Positions 36,360 through 45,218 of a DNA stretch of 64,000 nt are shown piece after piece. A program made the position numbers and the translations under genes. The notes beneath the pieces were generated by a model. That model made no database searches. It saw nothing but the letters and a program-made list of their open reading frames with translations, and was not told where the DNA came from. Origin of the DNA: an uncultured Ruminococcus sp. (GTDB lineage Bacteria > Bacillota > Clostridia > Oscillospirales > Acutalibacteraceae). Position 1 is the stretch's first letter. Every line of letters starts with the position of its first letter. The stretch spans positions 1-64,000 of the forward strand of contig UQQD01000008.1 of NCBI GenBank assembly GCA_900543095.1, read 5' to 3'.

Positions 36360-37315
36360 GTGTAATAATTCCGATCTACAATACTGAAAAATACTTACGC
36401 CGATGTATTGATAGCGTAATCAATCAGGGTTTTGAAGATTATGAAATCCTATTGATTGACGATGGCAGTACAGACAACTGTGGTATGATATGTGACGAGT
36501 ATAAAAACAAATCGGAAAAGGTATTTGTTATACATAAGCCTCACTGCGGTGTATCCTCAGCCTGCAATTGCGGTATAGAACATTCCAACGGCAAATACCT
36601 AATGTTTTGTGATAGCGATGATTATGTTGAACCAGACTGGATATCAACTCTTTATCGTGCGATAGAAGATAATCCGGATGATTTTGTTTTCTGCGCTTTT
36701 TTTAAAGAAGATATAAGTAAATCAAGATTGATTCATTTATCACACGGAGATTATTACAGCCGGTATTCTATAAGTGATTACTACTTGATGTATCAAAAAG
36801 GTTTTTCTGCTTACCGTTGGATTCGTATCTTTCGAAAGGACAAGATATCTGATACCATTCGATTTAATGAAAGCATCAGCGTCGGAGAAGATGTATTGTT
36901 CAATATTGAATACTTGAAAACCTGCAATAGCTTTTTGTATGTGGACAAACCTCTTTATCATTGGGGCATTGACAGAAGTGACAGTTTATCAAGAGCGTAT
37001 CACGCAAAGTATTATAATGATATTAAAAATCTATATTTCCCAAGAGCAAGCGTGATTGCGGATAAGGATATGCAGAATTATTACAATGAATACTTTCATC
37101 GGTTTTATGCTTGCATCGATATTGTCAATGATAATCGAAATACAATGTCCAAAAGTGAAAAGAAAGCGTATATCAATTATATCCTGCACGATGAAGCGTT
37201 CTGTCACGCATTGAAGCATTCGGAGAAATCAAAATTGAAAACGCTTGTGAATTTTAAAAGTTATAGTTTGATAATGATTTATAAAAAGCTTTGCAAAATC
37301 AGGAAAGGAAAATAA
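36350..37315 (+). CDS. family 2 glycosyltransferase (fourth in the locus)
   Basis: 321 residues starting at TTG 36350, 8 nt after GAGG. Motifs VSVIIPIYNTEKYLRRCIDSV, LLIDDGSTDNCGMICDEY, FCDSDDYVEPDW. Its C-terminal part lacks the ELAYP tail of the other three GT2 proteins, so it is a more distant relative. It is placed directly before the cytidylyltransferase gene and could be the enzyme that uses the CMP-sugar, although Kdo transferases are usually of other families; this is speculation. Confidence 0.86.
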   Translation: MEVSVIIPIYNTEKYLRRCIDSVINQGFEDYEILLIDDGSTDNCGMICDEYKNKSEKVFVIHKPHCGVSSACNCGIEHSNGKYLMFCDSDDYVEPDWISTLYRAIEDNPDDFVFCAFFKEDISKSRLIHLSHGDYYSRYSISDYYLMYQKGFSAYRWIRIFRKDKISDTIRFNESISVGEDVLFNIEYLKTCNSFLYVDKPLYHWGIDRSDSLSRAYHAKYYNDIKNLYFPRASVIADKDMQNYYNEYFHRFYACIDIVNDNRNTMSKSEKKAYINYILHDEAFCHALKHSEKSKLKTLVNFKSYSLIMIYKKLCKIRKGK

Positions 37316-37316
37316 T

Positions 37317-38054
37317 ATGAAAATAATAGGAATGATACCGGCGCGCGGCGGTTCCACAAGGTACAACAACAAGCCTCTTGCCGATATCTGCGGTAAGCCG
37401 ATGGTGTATTGGGTATGGAAGCACAGCAAAGACGTCAAACAATTCGACGAGGTATATATCGCTACTGACAGTGAACAGATCGAAGCTGTCGCCGAGAGCT
37501 TTGGCGCAAAAGTAATAATGACCTCATTGGGGTGCGAAACAGCTACAGAAAGGTTATACGAAGTATCGCAGAAAACTGACGCTGATCTGTATGTTATGAT
37601 CAACGGCGATGAGCCTCTTGTTTTGGCAAAGGATATCGTCAAGTGTATACCAGAAACCATTCCCGACGACGGCTTCTATGTATCTAATCTGATGACAGAC
37701 TTTTCAAATCCCGTTGAGGTCGTTGATCCGACAAATTTGAAAATCGTTACCAATAACGACGGAATATGTCTGTTTATCTCACGCGCTCCTATCCCGTTCC
37801 CAAAGGGTGAGATGAATTACGCTTATCAGAAATTTGTCGGCGTTGGTGCTTTTACAAAGGCGGCGTTGGAATACTATCACAACACAACGCGTGGTCCTGT
37901 GGAAAAGATCGAAGAAAACGATTACTTCCGTTTTATCGAAAATCGAAAGGATTGTTACTATATCAACGCTCACTGCAAAACGCTCTCGGTTGATACCCCT
38001 AAAGACAGGGTGCAGGTAGAGCGATATATGAAGGATAATAATTTGGACCAATAA
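37317..38054 (+). CDS. kdsB: CMP-Kdo synthetase-like cytidylyltransferase
   Basis: 245 residues, the usual size of KdsB. The CTP-binding start IGMIPARGGSTRYNNKPLADI, IATDSEQIEAVAESFGAKVIMTS, INGDEPLV and the late SVDTPKDRVQVERY follow the KdsB plan. It activates 3-deoxy-D-manno-octulosonate (or a close ulosonic acid) as CMP-sugar. The kdsA-like remnant right behind supports Kdo. Kdo is a Gram-negative outer-membrane or capsule sugar, so finding this in an apparently monoderm genome is unusual. RBS AGGAAAGG lies just before ATG. Confidence 0.88.
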   Translation: MKIIGMIPARGGSTRYNNKPLADICGKPMVYWVWKHSKDVKQFDEVYIATDSEQIEAVAESFGAKVIMTSLGCETATERLYEVSQKTDADLYVMINGDEPLVLAKDIVKCIPETIPDDGFYVSNLMTDFSNPVEVVDPTNLKIVTNNDGICLFISRAPIPFPKGEMNYAYQKFVGVGAFTKAALEYYHNTTRGPVEKIEENDYFRFIENRKDCYYINAHCKTLSVDTPKDRVQVERYMKDNNLDQ

Positions 38055-38066
38055 GGAAGTGGAAGA

Positions 38067-38389
38067 ATGTTCAGTTTGATTGCGGGGAACTGCGTTATTG
38101 AATCCGAAAAATCGTGTTGGAAACAGCGGAGCGTTTAAAAGAGATAACCGACGAATTGCATATTCCTTTTACATTTAAGGCTTCTTTTGATAAAGCAAAC
38201 CGTACATCTATAAATAGTTTTCGTGGCTTAGGTATTGACGAGGGTTTGCGGATATTAAACAAGGTAAAAGAAACATATCATTTGCCTGTTTGCACCGATA
38301 TTCACGAACCGTGGCAGGCGGAAAAGTTTGCGGCGGTTTGTGATATGATTCAAATCCCGGCTTTTCTTTCAAAAGAGATGGTTTTTTAA
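38067..38389 (+). pseudogene. kdsA: kdsA (Kdo-8-phosphate synthase) remnant, frameshifted and truncated
   Basis: ATG 38067 opens MFSLIAGNCVIESEK, the KdsA N-terminus, but the frame then shifts: adding one base to the five-A run at 38107-38111 gives ESEKIVLETAERLKEIT, in line with the rest. From 38114 the second frame reads KASFDKANRTSI, LPVCTDIHEPWQAE and DMIQIPAFL, all KdsA landmarks. The product then ends after five odd residues inside a terminator hairpin, so only about 105 of some 270 residues remain. Not functional as encoded; a sequencing error could explain the frameshift but not the truncation. Confidence 0.88.
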
Positions 38390-38400
38390 CCATCTCTTTT
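38371..38400 (+). terminator. terminator at the end of the glycan locus
   Basis: AAAAGAGATGGTT (38371-38383) pairs with AACCATCTCTTTT (38388-38400), followed by more T. The stem begins within the last codons of the kdsA remnant, as if a deletion joined kdsA directly to it. Confidence 0.9.
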
Positions 38401-38620
38401 TTTATGCTAACTTTATGTTAAACGTCTCAAAAACGGCTTAAACACCGGGTTTAAGAAAAGTCTAAGTGTTAGCTTCGACTAAAATCCCAGACAAGATAAA
38501 ATTCAAAGAGAAATTGTATAAATCTTAACCGCTCCTTGAGGGCGGTTTTGTTTTACCTCAAACTTAATACAGTATTCGGCACTTTGAGAAATCAAGGTGC
38601 TTTTTTGTTAATTTAAAATG
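38401..38620 (+). other. geneless stretch with further stem-loops
   Basis: No ORF is supported. It holds CTTAAAC/GTTTAAG (38437-38455), a terminator AACCGC/GCGGTT with T run (38527-38550), and a terminator GCACTTTGA/TCAAGGTGC with GAAA loop and T6 (38579-38606). Three terminators without genes between them suggest deleted genes or small transcripts. Confidence 0.6.
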
Positions 38621-38701
38621 TGATGATAAAATATAAAGCAATGTTATTTAGCACTTTAACGATAACTAATTAAACAAGATTGATAAAAAGTGCAAATCCT
38701 A

Positions 38702-38755
38702 TTGCAATTTTCTGTAAATATGATATAATTGATATATATACCAAATGCATATTGG
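38702..38755 (+). promoter_or_regulatory. promoter and probable TetR operator
   Basis: TTGCAA (38702-38707), 16-bp spacer, TATAAT (38724-38729). The near-palindrome CCAAATGCATATTGG (38741-38755) lies between the -10 box and the ATG at 38766, a typical place for autorepression by the TetR protein. Confidence 0.65.
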
Positions 38756-38765
38756 AAGTGTTACT

Positions 38766-39470
38766 ATGGCTTTAAGAAAAGGAAGCGTAGAGATAAAAAA
38801 CAGAATCCTTTCCGTTTGCGTGCGTTTGTTTATTGAACAGGGATACAATCAAACGCCGATAAGTCAGATTATTAAAGAAGCTGATGTTTCGGCAAGCAGT
38901 TTTCAAAATTTTTTCCACACAAAAGACGGAGTGCTTAGCGAGCTTATCGAAACTATGTTCAGCGGTCAGTTCGGTGTTGCACGAAGCATTATAGGAGAAA
39001 AATTACCGCCCGTTTACGTTTATGCCGTTGAAACGTCAATTCAGCTTGTGCTGACGGAAATGAACGAAAACCTGAGAGATATTTATATTGAGGCGTATTC
39101 TCAAAGAGATACATCGGAATATATATATCAGCATACGGCAATAGAATTGTATCATATTTTCGGTATGTATTTTCCTGACTTCTCAGAGAGCGATTTTTAT
39201 GAATTAGAGATCGGAACGTCGGGAATAATGCGCAGTTATATGGCAAAGCCCTGCGATATTCATTTTCCGCTTGAAAGAAAAATTGAGCGTTTTCTGTCAA
39301 TTTCAATGCGTGCGTACAAAGTTCCTGAAAACGAACAGGAAAAAGTGATTGAATATATTAAAAGCCTTGATATTCGTAAAATTGCCGACAGTGTAATGCA
39401 AAAGCTGTTTGCAATGTTGGAAATGAAGTTTGATTTTACTCTTACGAATTCAAGAACGGAGGTTCAATAA
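38766..39470 (+). CDS. TetR/AcrR family transcriptional regulator
   Basis: 234 residues from ATG 38766 after GGAAG. The N-terminal helix-turn-helix is standard: EIKNRILSVCVRLFIEQGYNQTPISQIIKEADVS, here cited as RLFIEQGYNQTPISQI and SASSFQNFFHTKDGVLSEL. The ligand domain is helical and unassigned. The stop codon overlaps the next gene's start by 1 bp, so it probably controls the amidohydrolase and surface protein that follow. Confidence 0.92.
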   Translation: MALRKGSVEIKNRILSVCVRLFIEQGYNQTPISQIIKEADVSASSFQNFFHTKDGVLSELIETMFSGQFGVARSIIGEKLPPVYVYAVETSIQLVLTEMNENLRDIYIEAYSQRDTSEYIYQHTAIELYHIFGMYFPDFSESDFYELEIGTSGIMRSYMAKPCDIHFPLERKIERFLSISMRAYKVPENEQEKVIEYIKSLDIRKIADSVMQKLFAMLEMKFDFTLTNSRTEVQ

Positions 39471-40570
39471 TGAAACAAGCGATTCTTTGGATTGTCTTAT
39501 CTTTGCTGTCATTAACAGTCGTTTTTGTGATTTCGTTTATATGCATATATTTTACAAGGCTGCAGACGATTTCAACAATAGCAAAAATTACTGACTATGA
39601 GGATTACAATCTTTACCGTATGGATATTAAGTACGATTACGACATTGATAAGGTAATTGATTACGGAATAGAAGATACTCAAACTTTCGTCCGTGCAATA
39701 GCTAAAGAAGCCATTCCTTTTCTGCCGATAAATATGGACGTACCTGACTTTGGATGCAGCGCATTTACTGTTAAGGATACCGATAATAATATTCTTATGG
39801 GAAGAAATTATGATTTTAAAAACGATTCGTCTGCAATGCTTCTGTATTGTACTCCCAAAAACGGCTATAAATCAGTTGCTTTTGCCGCTTTGGATAATAT
39901 TTCGGCAAATAACGCCGACAGCAGTTTAAAAACAAAAACAGCTTGTCTGTTAGCGCCTTTTGTATGCCTTGACGGTATGAATGAAAAAGGAGTATCAATA
40001 GCTGTTCTTACCTTGGACAGTGAGCCTGCTTATCAAAACACGGGAAAGCCGAAAATAGTAACATCACTTGCTATCCGTCTTGTCCTTGACAGAGCGGCAA
40101 CAACAGAGGAAGCGATTGAACTGTTAAAGCAATACGATATGATTGCAGGGGCGGGAAGAGATTATCACTTCTATATCACCGATGCGTCCGGAGACGGCAG
40201 AGTAGTGGAATATGACTGCGAAAGCGAAACAAGAGAGCTTGTTGCGACTCAGGTCCGCACAGTAACAAATTTCTTTGAAATGTATAACGACAAGGTTCTG
40301 CCGAATCAGAAAAACGGAATCTACGGGCACGGCAAAGAGCGCTATGAAAAAATGGAAGCAATATTCAATGACAACCAAGGTGCTTGTACAAAGGACATTG
40401 CGTGGGAAGCGCTTAAAGCTTCTTCACAGCTTCCAAAGGAAGGCGATGTTACAAGCAACACACAATGGTCGATTGTATATAACGATACCGAATTGAACGC
40501 CGAGGTCGTTATCCGCAGAGATTGGAATACCAAAACATCATATGACCTTAACGCAAACACCGTAAAATAA
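39470..40570 (+). CDS. membrane-anchored linear-amide hydrolase (choloylglycine hydrolase / acyltransferase-like Ntn fold)
   Basis: 366 residues. One N-terminal membrane helix (about 5-28) and a linker of 65 residues precede the Ntn-hydrolase core. The likely nucleophile is Cys96 in DFGCSAFTV, followed by MGRNYDF, LDGMNEKGVS, VTSLAIRLVLDRA and TNFFEM, matching bile-salt hydrolase/penicillin V acylase relatives. In that fold cysteine must become N-terminal, so cleavage before Cys96 would release or expose the enzyme. Substrate may be a bile conjugate, N-acyl homoserine lactone, lipoamide or other acyl amide; sequence alone cannot tell. Confidence 0.82.
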   Translation: MKQAILWIVLSLLSLTVVFVISFICIYFTRLQTISTIAKITDYEDYNLYRMDIKYDYDIDKVIDYGIEDTQTFVRAIAKEAIPFLPINMDVPDFGCSAFTVKDTDNNILMGRNYDFKNDSSAMLLYCTPKNGYKSVAFAALDNISANNADSSLKTKTACLLAPFVCLDGMNEKGVSIAVLTLDSEPAYQNTGKPKIVTSLAIRLVLDRAATTEEAIELLKQYDMIAGAGRDYHFYITDASGDGRVVEYDCESETRELVATQVRTVTNFFEMYNDKVLPNQKNGIYGHGKERYEKMEAIFNDNQGACTKDIAWEALKASSQLPKEGDVTSNTQWSIVYNDTELNAEVVIRRDWNTKTSYDLNANTVK

Positions 40571-40610
40571 TACGAAAAAATATTTTATTATGTCAGGAGA
40601 TGAATTCATT

Positions 40611-42590
40611 ATGAAAAAAAGAATCGTTTATTCAGCAACCGCGTTTTTAATAAGCGTATGTATGCTTATTACGGGAATTCCCGTAAATGCATTTACCGAA
40701 ATCGGCTCGTCAAGTGTGTCCGCTTCCGCTGACGAGGACATAAAAAATCTGTCGGACAGCTTTTATGCTCAACAGTCCGCAAAAAACCTTGACTGGTATT
40801 CAACTTCAATAAAGGCAATAAGCGATGCGCTGTCGTTTGTATCTGTTGAAAGCACTGCGTCAAAAGTAGGTGTATGGGCAGGACAGCAGTTTTTGAGCAT
40901 ACTGATGAATTCAACTCAACCCGATGCCACCGAAACAATTCTTGCGGCTGTAAACGAGCTTTATATGCAAAATCAAACAACCCTGTTAAAGCTTGATCAG
41001 CTTTCCGGTCTTGTTAAAGATCAGGCACAGCTAAATTCAATCAACCAATATTTTAACGGAAACGACGTTTTGTTTGTAAAGACAAAAATATATATGGGCG
41101 CCTTACAAAACACTGAGGGCTTAATTGATGCACAGGTCGAAAAAAACCGTAAAAATATTATGATTTGGTCGGTGGGAAACACCACAAGCATTGATGAACT
41201 TAATCTTGCCGACAAGTCCTTGTTCGATACCGAGGTGCTTGCATTCGGCAACAAGCTCCAAGACACGATTTACCTCACCGACGGAAGCTGTTCACCGCTT
41301 GAACTGATGAACAATTACTCTCTCGGACATTTCAAATGGGAGCATCAGGGCTATGAAATGCGTGAAAACTATTGGTCGTCGCTTGTAAATCTCTATACAA
41401 CATCGGCAAATATTATGTATGTGTCGCTGAACGCCCGTATCGAAGCTTATGAAGCCGTTCACGGTGAAAATTCTGCAAGTATCCTTCGCTCAAAGCTTAA
41501 AACGCTGACCGAAACAAGCGAAAACATCAAAAGAATCGGTAAAAAAACCGTAGTTAAGCGTCTGTCCGATGACCTGAGACATTATCAGGTAAAGGGACAC
41601 GAGATTACTCTCCGCACAAAGGCGACAAAGCAAACGCTTCCGTATCGCAACGCAGGAAACAAAGAAGACTTTGATTGCCCAAAGGGCAGAAAAACAAACA
41701 GTCATTGGGATTCTTTCTATATGTACACCGATGAAAACAACAACACCTATGAAGCTTTGTCTGAAGAACGCTACAGAATGTTTTATAACGACTACAACCC
41801 AAGCGGCTCAACGACAAAAACGTCATTGTACGATATATTCTTCTCACCCGAAAACGGGGCGTTGACTCCTCCTGAAAAAGGCGAGGGAACAAGGGACTGG
41901 ATGTTTGTTACAAACGACCTTAAAACCGTGCATAATACATTTTATAAGTTTTTCATATTCTATTACGGTGAGGAATGGATAATCGGTGACGTACTGCTGA
42001 ATTCCGGCGATTGCAGTTATGTAAAGTGGGATTGGAAAAGCATTTTTGACAATAAATACACAAATGTAGCTTATTACACCACGCTAAGGGGAACTCACAT
42101 ATATATCGACGAGGACTATTGCGACAGCTTCGTTATGGTTATGGCCGATAAAGGTCAATCTAACAGCATTCCGGGAACGGGTACAGGACAAGAAGAATAT
42201 AAAATCGGCATACCTGCTACTGTTACATTTGACGCAAAGGGAGGAACGGTTGAGCCAAAAACCGTTGATACCGATTTAAACGGCTATATTTCAGAGCTTC
42301 CTGTTCCTGTTTATGACGGCTACAGCTTTGACGGCTGGTATACCTCGGAGAATGTAAAGGTAACTAAGGAAACTCAGTTCAAGGATAATACGACCGTATA
42401 TGCAAAATGGGTTAAAATCGAGGACGTTAAAGCTGCAAAAGACAGTGTGGGATCATCACCCGACTCAACAGGAGCTCCTCAGACAGGAAACGGCGGTTAT
42501 GCCGTTATACCGATACTGCTAATAATTATTTCCGTATTTGCAATAGCATTAGCTTATATAAGAAAAGACGGTAAACTGAATTATAAATAA
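40611..42590 (+). CDS. large surface protein with InlB-type repeat and sortase-like signal
   Basis: 659 residues from ATG 40611 after AGGAG. Signal peptide with cleavage near VNAFT, then a long helical region (about 40-380) of unknown fold, an aromatic-rich region, a Listeria-Bacteroides (InlB B) repeat with VTFDAKGGTVEPKTV and YDGYSFDGWYTSE, and a C-terminal anchor: APQTG (622-626), hydrophobic helix and basic tail RKDGKLNYK. APQTG departs from LPxTG in its first residue, so sortase use is probable but not certain. Lies 40 bp after the hydrolase gene in one operon. Confidence 0.78.
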   Translation: MKKRIVYSATAFLISVCMLITGIPVNAFTEIGSSSVSASADEDIKNLSDSFYAQQSAKNLDWYSTSIKAISDALSFVSVESTASKVGVWAGQQFLSILMNSTQPDATETILAAVNELYMQNQTTLLKLDQLSGLVKDQAQLNSINQYFNGNDVLFVKTKIYMGALQNTEGLIDAQVEKNRKNIMIWSVGNTTSIDELNLADKSLFDTEVLAFGNKLQDTIYLTDGSCSPLELMNNYSLGHFKWEHQGYEMRENYWSSLVNLYTTSANIMYVSLNARIEAYEAVHGENSASILRSKLKTLTETSENIKRIGKKTVVKRLSDDLRHYQVKGHEITLRTKATKQTLPYRNAGNKEDFDCPKGRKTNSHWDSFYMYTDENNNTYEALSEERYRMFYNDYNPSGSTTKTSLYDIFFSPENGALTPPEKGEGTRDWMFVTNDLKTVHNTFYKFFIFYYGEEWIIGDVLLNSGDCSYVKWDWKSIFDNKYTNVAYYTTLRGTHIYIDEDYCDSFVMVMADKGQSNSIPGTGTGQEEYKIGIPATVTFDAKGGTVEPKTVDTDLNGYISELPVPVYDGYSFDGWYTSENVKVTKETQFKDNTTVYAKWVKIEDVKAAKDSVGSSPDSTGAPQTGNGGYAVIPILLIIISVFAIALAYIRKDGKLNYK

Positions 42591-42635
42591 TAAATCAGGA
42601 CATACGGCAAAGAATTAAAGCCGTAAAATAAAATG

Positions 42636-42675
42636 CGGAAAGCTGTTTTTACATTCAAGTATAATCAGCTTTCCG
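42636..42675. terminator. bidirectional terminator
   Basis: CGGAAAGCTG (42636-42645) pairs with CAGCTTTCCG (42666-42675) between the convergent genes ending at 42590 and 42692. Confidence 0.75.
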
Positions 42676-42691
42676 TGATATTAAATATTAA

Positions 42692-43270
42692 TTATTGTAT
42701 AATTCCCCAAAAGAAAATTCCAAGCACTGCCGACAGTACGATCATAATGATAGGGGACGGGGCTTTTTTTCTGAATTTTTTGCAGGCAAAATGAACTGCT
42801 CCGAGAATAATAAACACAGCTAACGAGCGAAAGTCGGGCTTGATTACGACTCCAGGGCTTGTAAAGCCGAGCAGTGTTGTCAGCGCCATGCTGAGCGCTG
42901 TTGCAAGTATCATTGCAACAACGCAGGGGCGAACGCCTGACAAAAATGCGTTGACTCCCGAGTATTTCATCAAATTTTTTAACACAGCCGCAATCATAAG
43001 TATAATTACAAACGACGGCAAAACTACGCCCAATGTTGCAATAAATGAACCGAGAATACCACCCTGCGACGAACCGATAAAGGTTGCCATATTTACTCCA
43101 AGCGGTCCGGGTGTTGACTCCGAAACGGCAATAAAGTTCATAAATTCGTCTTCCGACAGCCAACCGTTTGTGATAACCGTTTCGCGCACAAGTGAAATCA
43201 TACCGTATCCGCCGCCGAAGGACAGCGTTCCGATCATCAAAAAGTTCAGAAAAAGCTTTAGGTATATCAT
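42692..43270 (-). CDS. chromate transporter, half-length subunit (second)
   Basis: 192 residues, one CHR domain. GTLSFGGGYGMISLVRE and VSESTPGPLGVNMATFIG are the family signatures; five or six membrane helices follow. Short CHR proteins work as pairs with opposite topology. Its start overlaps the stop of the other half by 4 bp. Family members export or take up chromate or other anions; the true substrate in gut bacteria is uncertain. An overlapping frame at 42681-43316 is a shadow. Confidence 0.92.
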   Translation of the reverse strand: MIYLKLFLNFLMIGTLSFGGGYGMISLVRETVITNGWLSEDEFMNFIAVSESTPGPLGVNMATFIGSSQGGILGSFIATLGVVLPSFVIILMIAAVLKNLMKYSGVNAFLSGVRPCVVAMILATALSMALTTLLGFTSPGVVIKPDFRSLAVFIILGAVHFACKKFRKKAPSPIIMIVLSAVLGIFFWGIIQ

Positions 43271-43839
43271 TTTTTATTACCGCCTTTTCTGATTTTTCGT
43301 ATGAAGAAAACAGCAATCCCCACAGCTCCGCAGATTATAATATAAAATACCGATGAAAAGGAAACGGCGGTGACCGAGCAAAAAAGCATAGCGGAAATTA
43401 CCGCAGACAGGATTATAATATTAAATATGTTTTTTTCAAGACTTCTGAGCATTTTAATTCCTGCCGACAGTATCAGGTAGATAACGCACACCTGAATTCC
43501 CCTGAAAGCATAGGTAACATATGTTAGGCTCAGAAACCGATCAAAAAACAGAGAAATGCAGTATATTACAACAAAGGACGGAATACAGACCGCCAGCGTA
43601 GCCGTTGCCGCTCCCGCAACACCTGCGATGTGATAGCCTATGTAGGTTGCGCTGTTAATCGCCATAGGTCCCGGTGTGGACTCGGCAATAGCGACCATAT
43701 CAAGGAACTCGTCCTTTTTGACCCATTTTTTCTTTTCGATAAATTCATTTTCAAGCAGAGCTATCATAGCGTAGCCGCCGCCGAACGTGAATGCGCCGAT
43801 TTTCAGGAATGTTAAAAATAAAATCCATAGCTTTTTCAT
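43267..43839 (-). CDS. chromate transporter, half-length subunit (first)
   Basis: 190 residues with GAFTFGGGYAMIALLENEF and IAESTPGPMAINSATYIGY, the CHR domain signatures, and a basic C-terminal tail RKIRKGGNKK. Forms the two-gene split CHR transporter with the downstream gene. It starts 59 bp after the GHKL kinase stop on the same strand, so it may be transcribed with the two-component system. Confidence 0.92.
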   Translation of the reverse strand: MKKLWILFLTFLKIGAFTFGGGYAMIALLENEFIEKKKWVKKDEFLDMVAIAESTPGPMAINSATYIGYHIAGVAGAATATLAVCIPSFVVIYCISLFFDRFLSLTYVTYAFRGIQVCVIYLILSAGIKMLRSLEKNIFNIIILSAVISAMLFCSVTAVSFSSVFYIIICGAVGIAVFFIRKIRKGGNKK

Positions 43840-43898
43840 TTTACTGTTCGTTCACTTCCCTCGGCAGTTTGTTTTTATGGCTTTGACAATTACTGTTA

Positions 43899-45218
43899 TT
43901 ATATATCGGTTTTTCCTCTGAGCATAACGTCGGCGCAAAAAGTATTTTCTGTGCGTGTAAAATTGCAATAACCGCCGTTTTTTTCCGCAATTCGGCGAAT
44001 CGACTGAAGCCCGACGCCGTCTCCGTGTCGTTTGCTGGATTGAAATATGCCGTTATGCACATTTATAATTCCGTCAAAGTTGTTTTCTACAGTTATAAGT
44101 ACAACATTATCCGAATAAAGATAAGTTTTCATCATTACAAAACGCTTCGGCTTATCTGTGCGAAGACTTGCTTCAAGTGCATTTTCAAGCAGATTGGCTA
44201 TAACTACGCATATATCAATTTCCGATATCGGCAGCATTTGGGGCAAATCAATTTCAATGGAATAGGGAATATCGTTTTCCTTGTATCTTATACAATAATG
44301 TCCGGCAACGCCGTCAACAGCTTGATTGTCGCATAAATTCAGCTCTGCGTTCGGAATATTTTCGACGGCACTGTCAAGATAGCTTTTAAGCTCCTGCCAT
44401 TCTTTTTTATCTGCGAGTGTTGAAAGTGCCGAAAAGTGATGCCGCATATCGTGACGGGCTTGCTTGGTTTCTTCAATGGCGGTGCACAATCTTTCATATT
44501 GTGATTGCTGCATCGACAAGAACTGATTTTCCTGCATAAGCGCATTGTTGCGATTCAGACTTTTTGCCATTAAGTAAAACAACACATAGAACAAAATCAG
44601 GAGAGACAAAAATGTTAAGCTTATCACAATATATCCCTGCATAATTCTGCCTTGAAACAGTATATTCGGATTCAAAGGAATCATAAAGAAATTTATTGCA
44701 ATAAATACACTCGGCAGAATCCAGAAGATGTACCAGGTCTGGGCAATTCCCTCGTCTTCAAGAAGATTATAAGCTGCGTGGGTAGCGGGATAAAATGACA
44801 AAGCAACAAATCCCCAGCACATAACGTTATAGATTATTGCCGCTCCGAGGCAAAACCACGGATCGGGATTATCGGGTGCAAGCATTGAATCAAACGCTTT
44901 TGAAACGCTTGCAAGGCACGCAAAGACGCCGCACACCGCAAGAATAATGCTTATTGCCTTCCAAAAATTGATTTTTAACGTGAGGTGATAAACTGCACAG
45001 ACAGCGGAAAGTATCGGAATGAACAGCCACAGTGCATTCATCCTGAAAAGCCAACAAAATGAACCGCAAATAATGCAGAATAAAATCATGCAGGGAATTC
45101 CGATTGCAGCCAGCTTTCTTTTTGATATTCGCAAATGCTGTTTCATAGGCAGGTACGCAAGAAACAATCCGGGAAAGATGACCGCTGTTTCGATTATGGG
45201 ACGAAGTATATCAGCCAT
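43899..45218 (-). CDS. GHKL sensor histidine kinase (AgrC-like)
   Basis: 439 residues from ATG 45218, 6 nt after AAAGGAG. Six or seven membrane helices fill residues 1-220; then a coiled coil, the phosphorylated histidine in ARHDMRHHFSALS, and a GHKL ATPase with ANLLENALEAS (N box) and KRHGDGVGLQSIRRI (G box). Kinases of this build sense peptides or other small signals and pass phosphate to LytTR regulators such as the overlapping upstream gene. No peptide precursor is seen nearby. Confidence 0.92.
   Translation of the reverse strand: MADILRPIIETAVIFPGLFLAYLPMKQHLRISKRKLAAIGIPCMILFCIICGSFCWLFRMNALWLFIPILSAVCAVYHLTLKINFWKAISIILAVCGVFACLASVSKAFDSMLAPDNPDPWFCLGAAIIYNVMCWGFVALSFYPATHAAYNLLEDEGIAQTWYIFWILPSVFIAINFFMIPLNPNILFQGRIMQGYIVISLTFLSLLILFYVLFYLMAKSLNRNNALMQENQFLSMQQSQYERLCTAIEETKQARHDMRHHFSALSTLADKKEWQELKSYLDSAVENIPNAELNLCDNQAVDGVAGHYCIRYKENDIPYSIEIDLPQMLPISEIDICVVIANLLENALEASLRTDKPKRFVMMKTYLYSDNVVLITVENNFDGIINVHNGIFQSSKRHGDGVGLQSIRRIAEKNGGYCNFTRTENTFCADVMLRGKTDI

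Noticed and set aside
42681..43316. 211-codon minus-strand ORF overlapping the CHR genes
   Set aside because: Another frame of the same strand; the CHR frame has clear family motifs and coupled starts.
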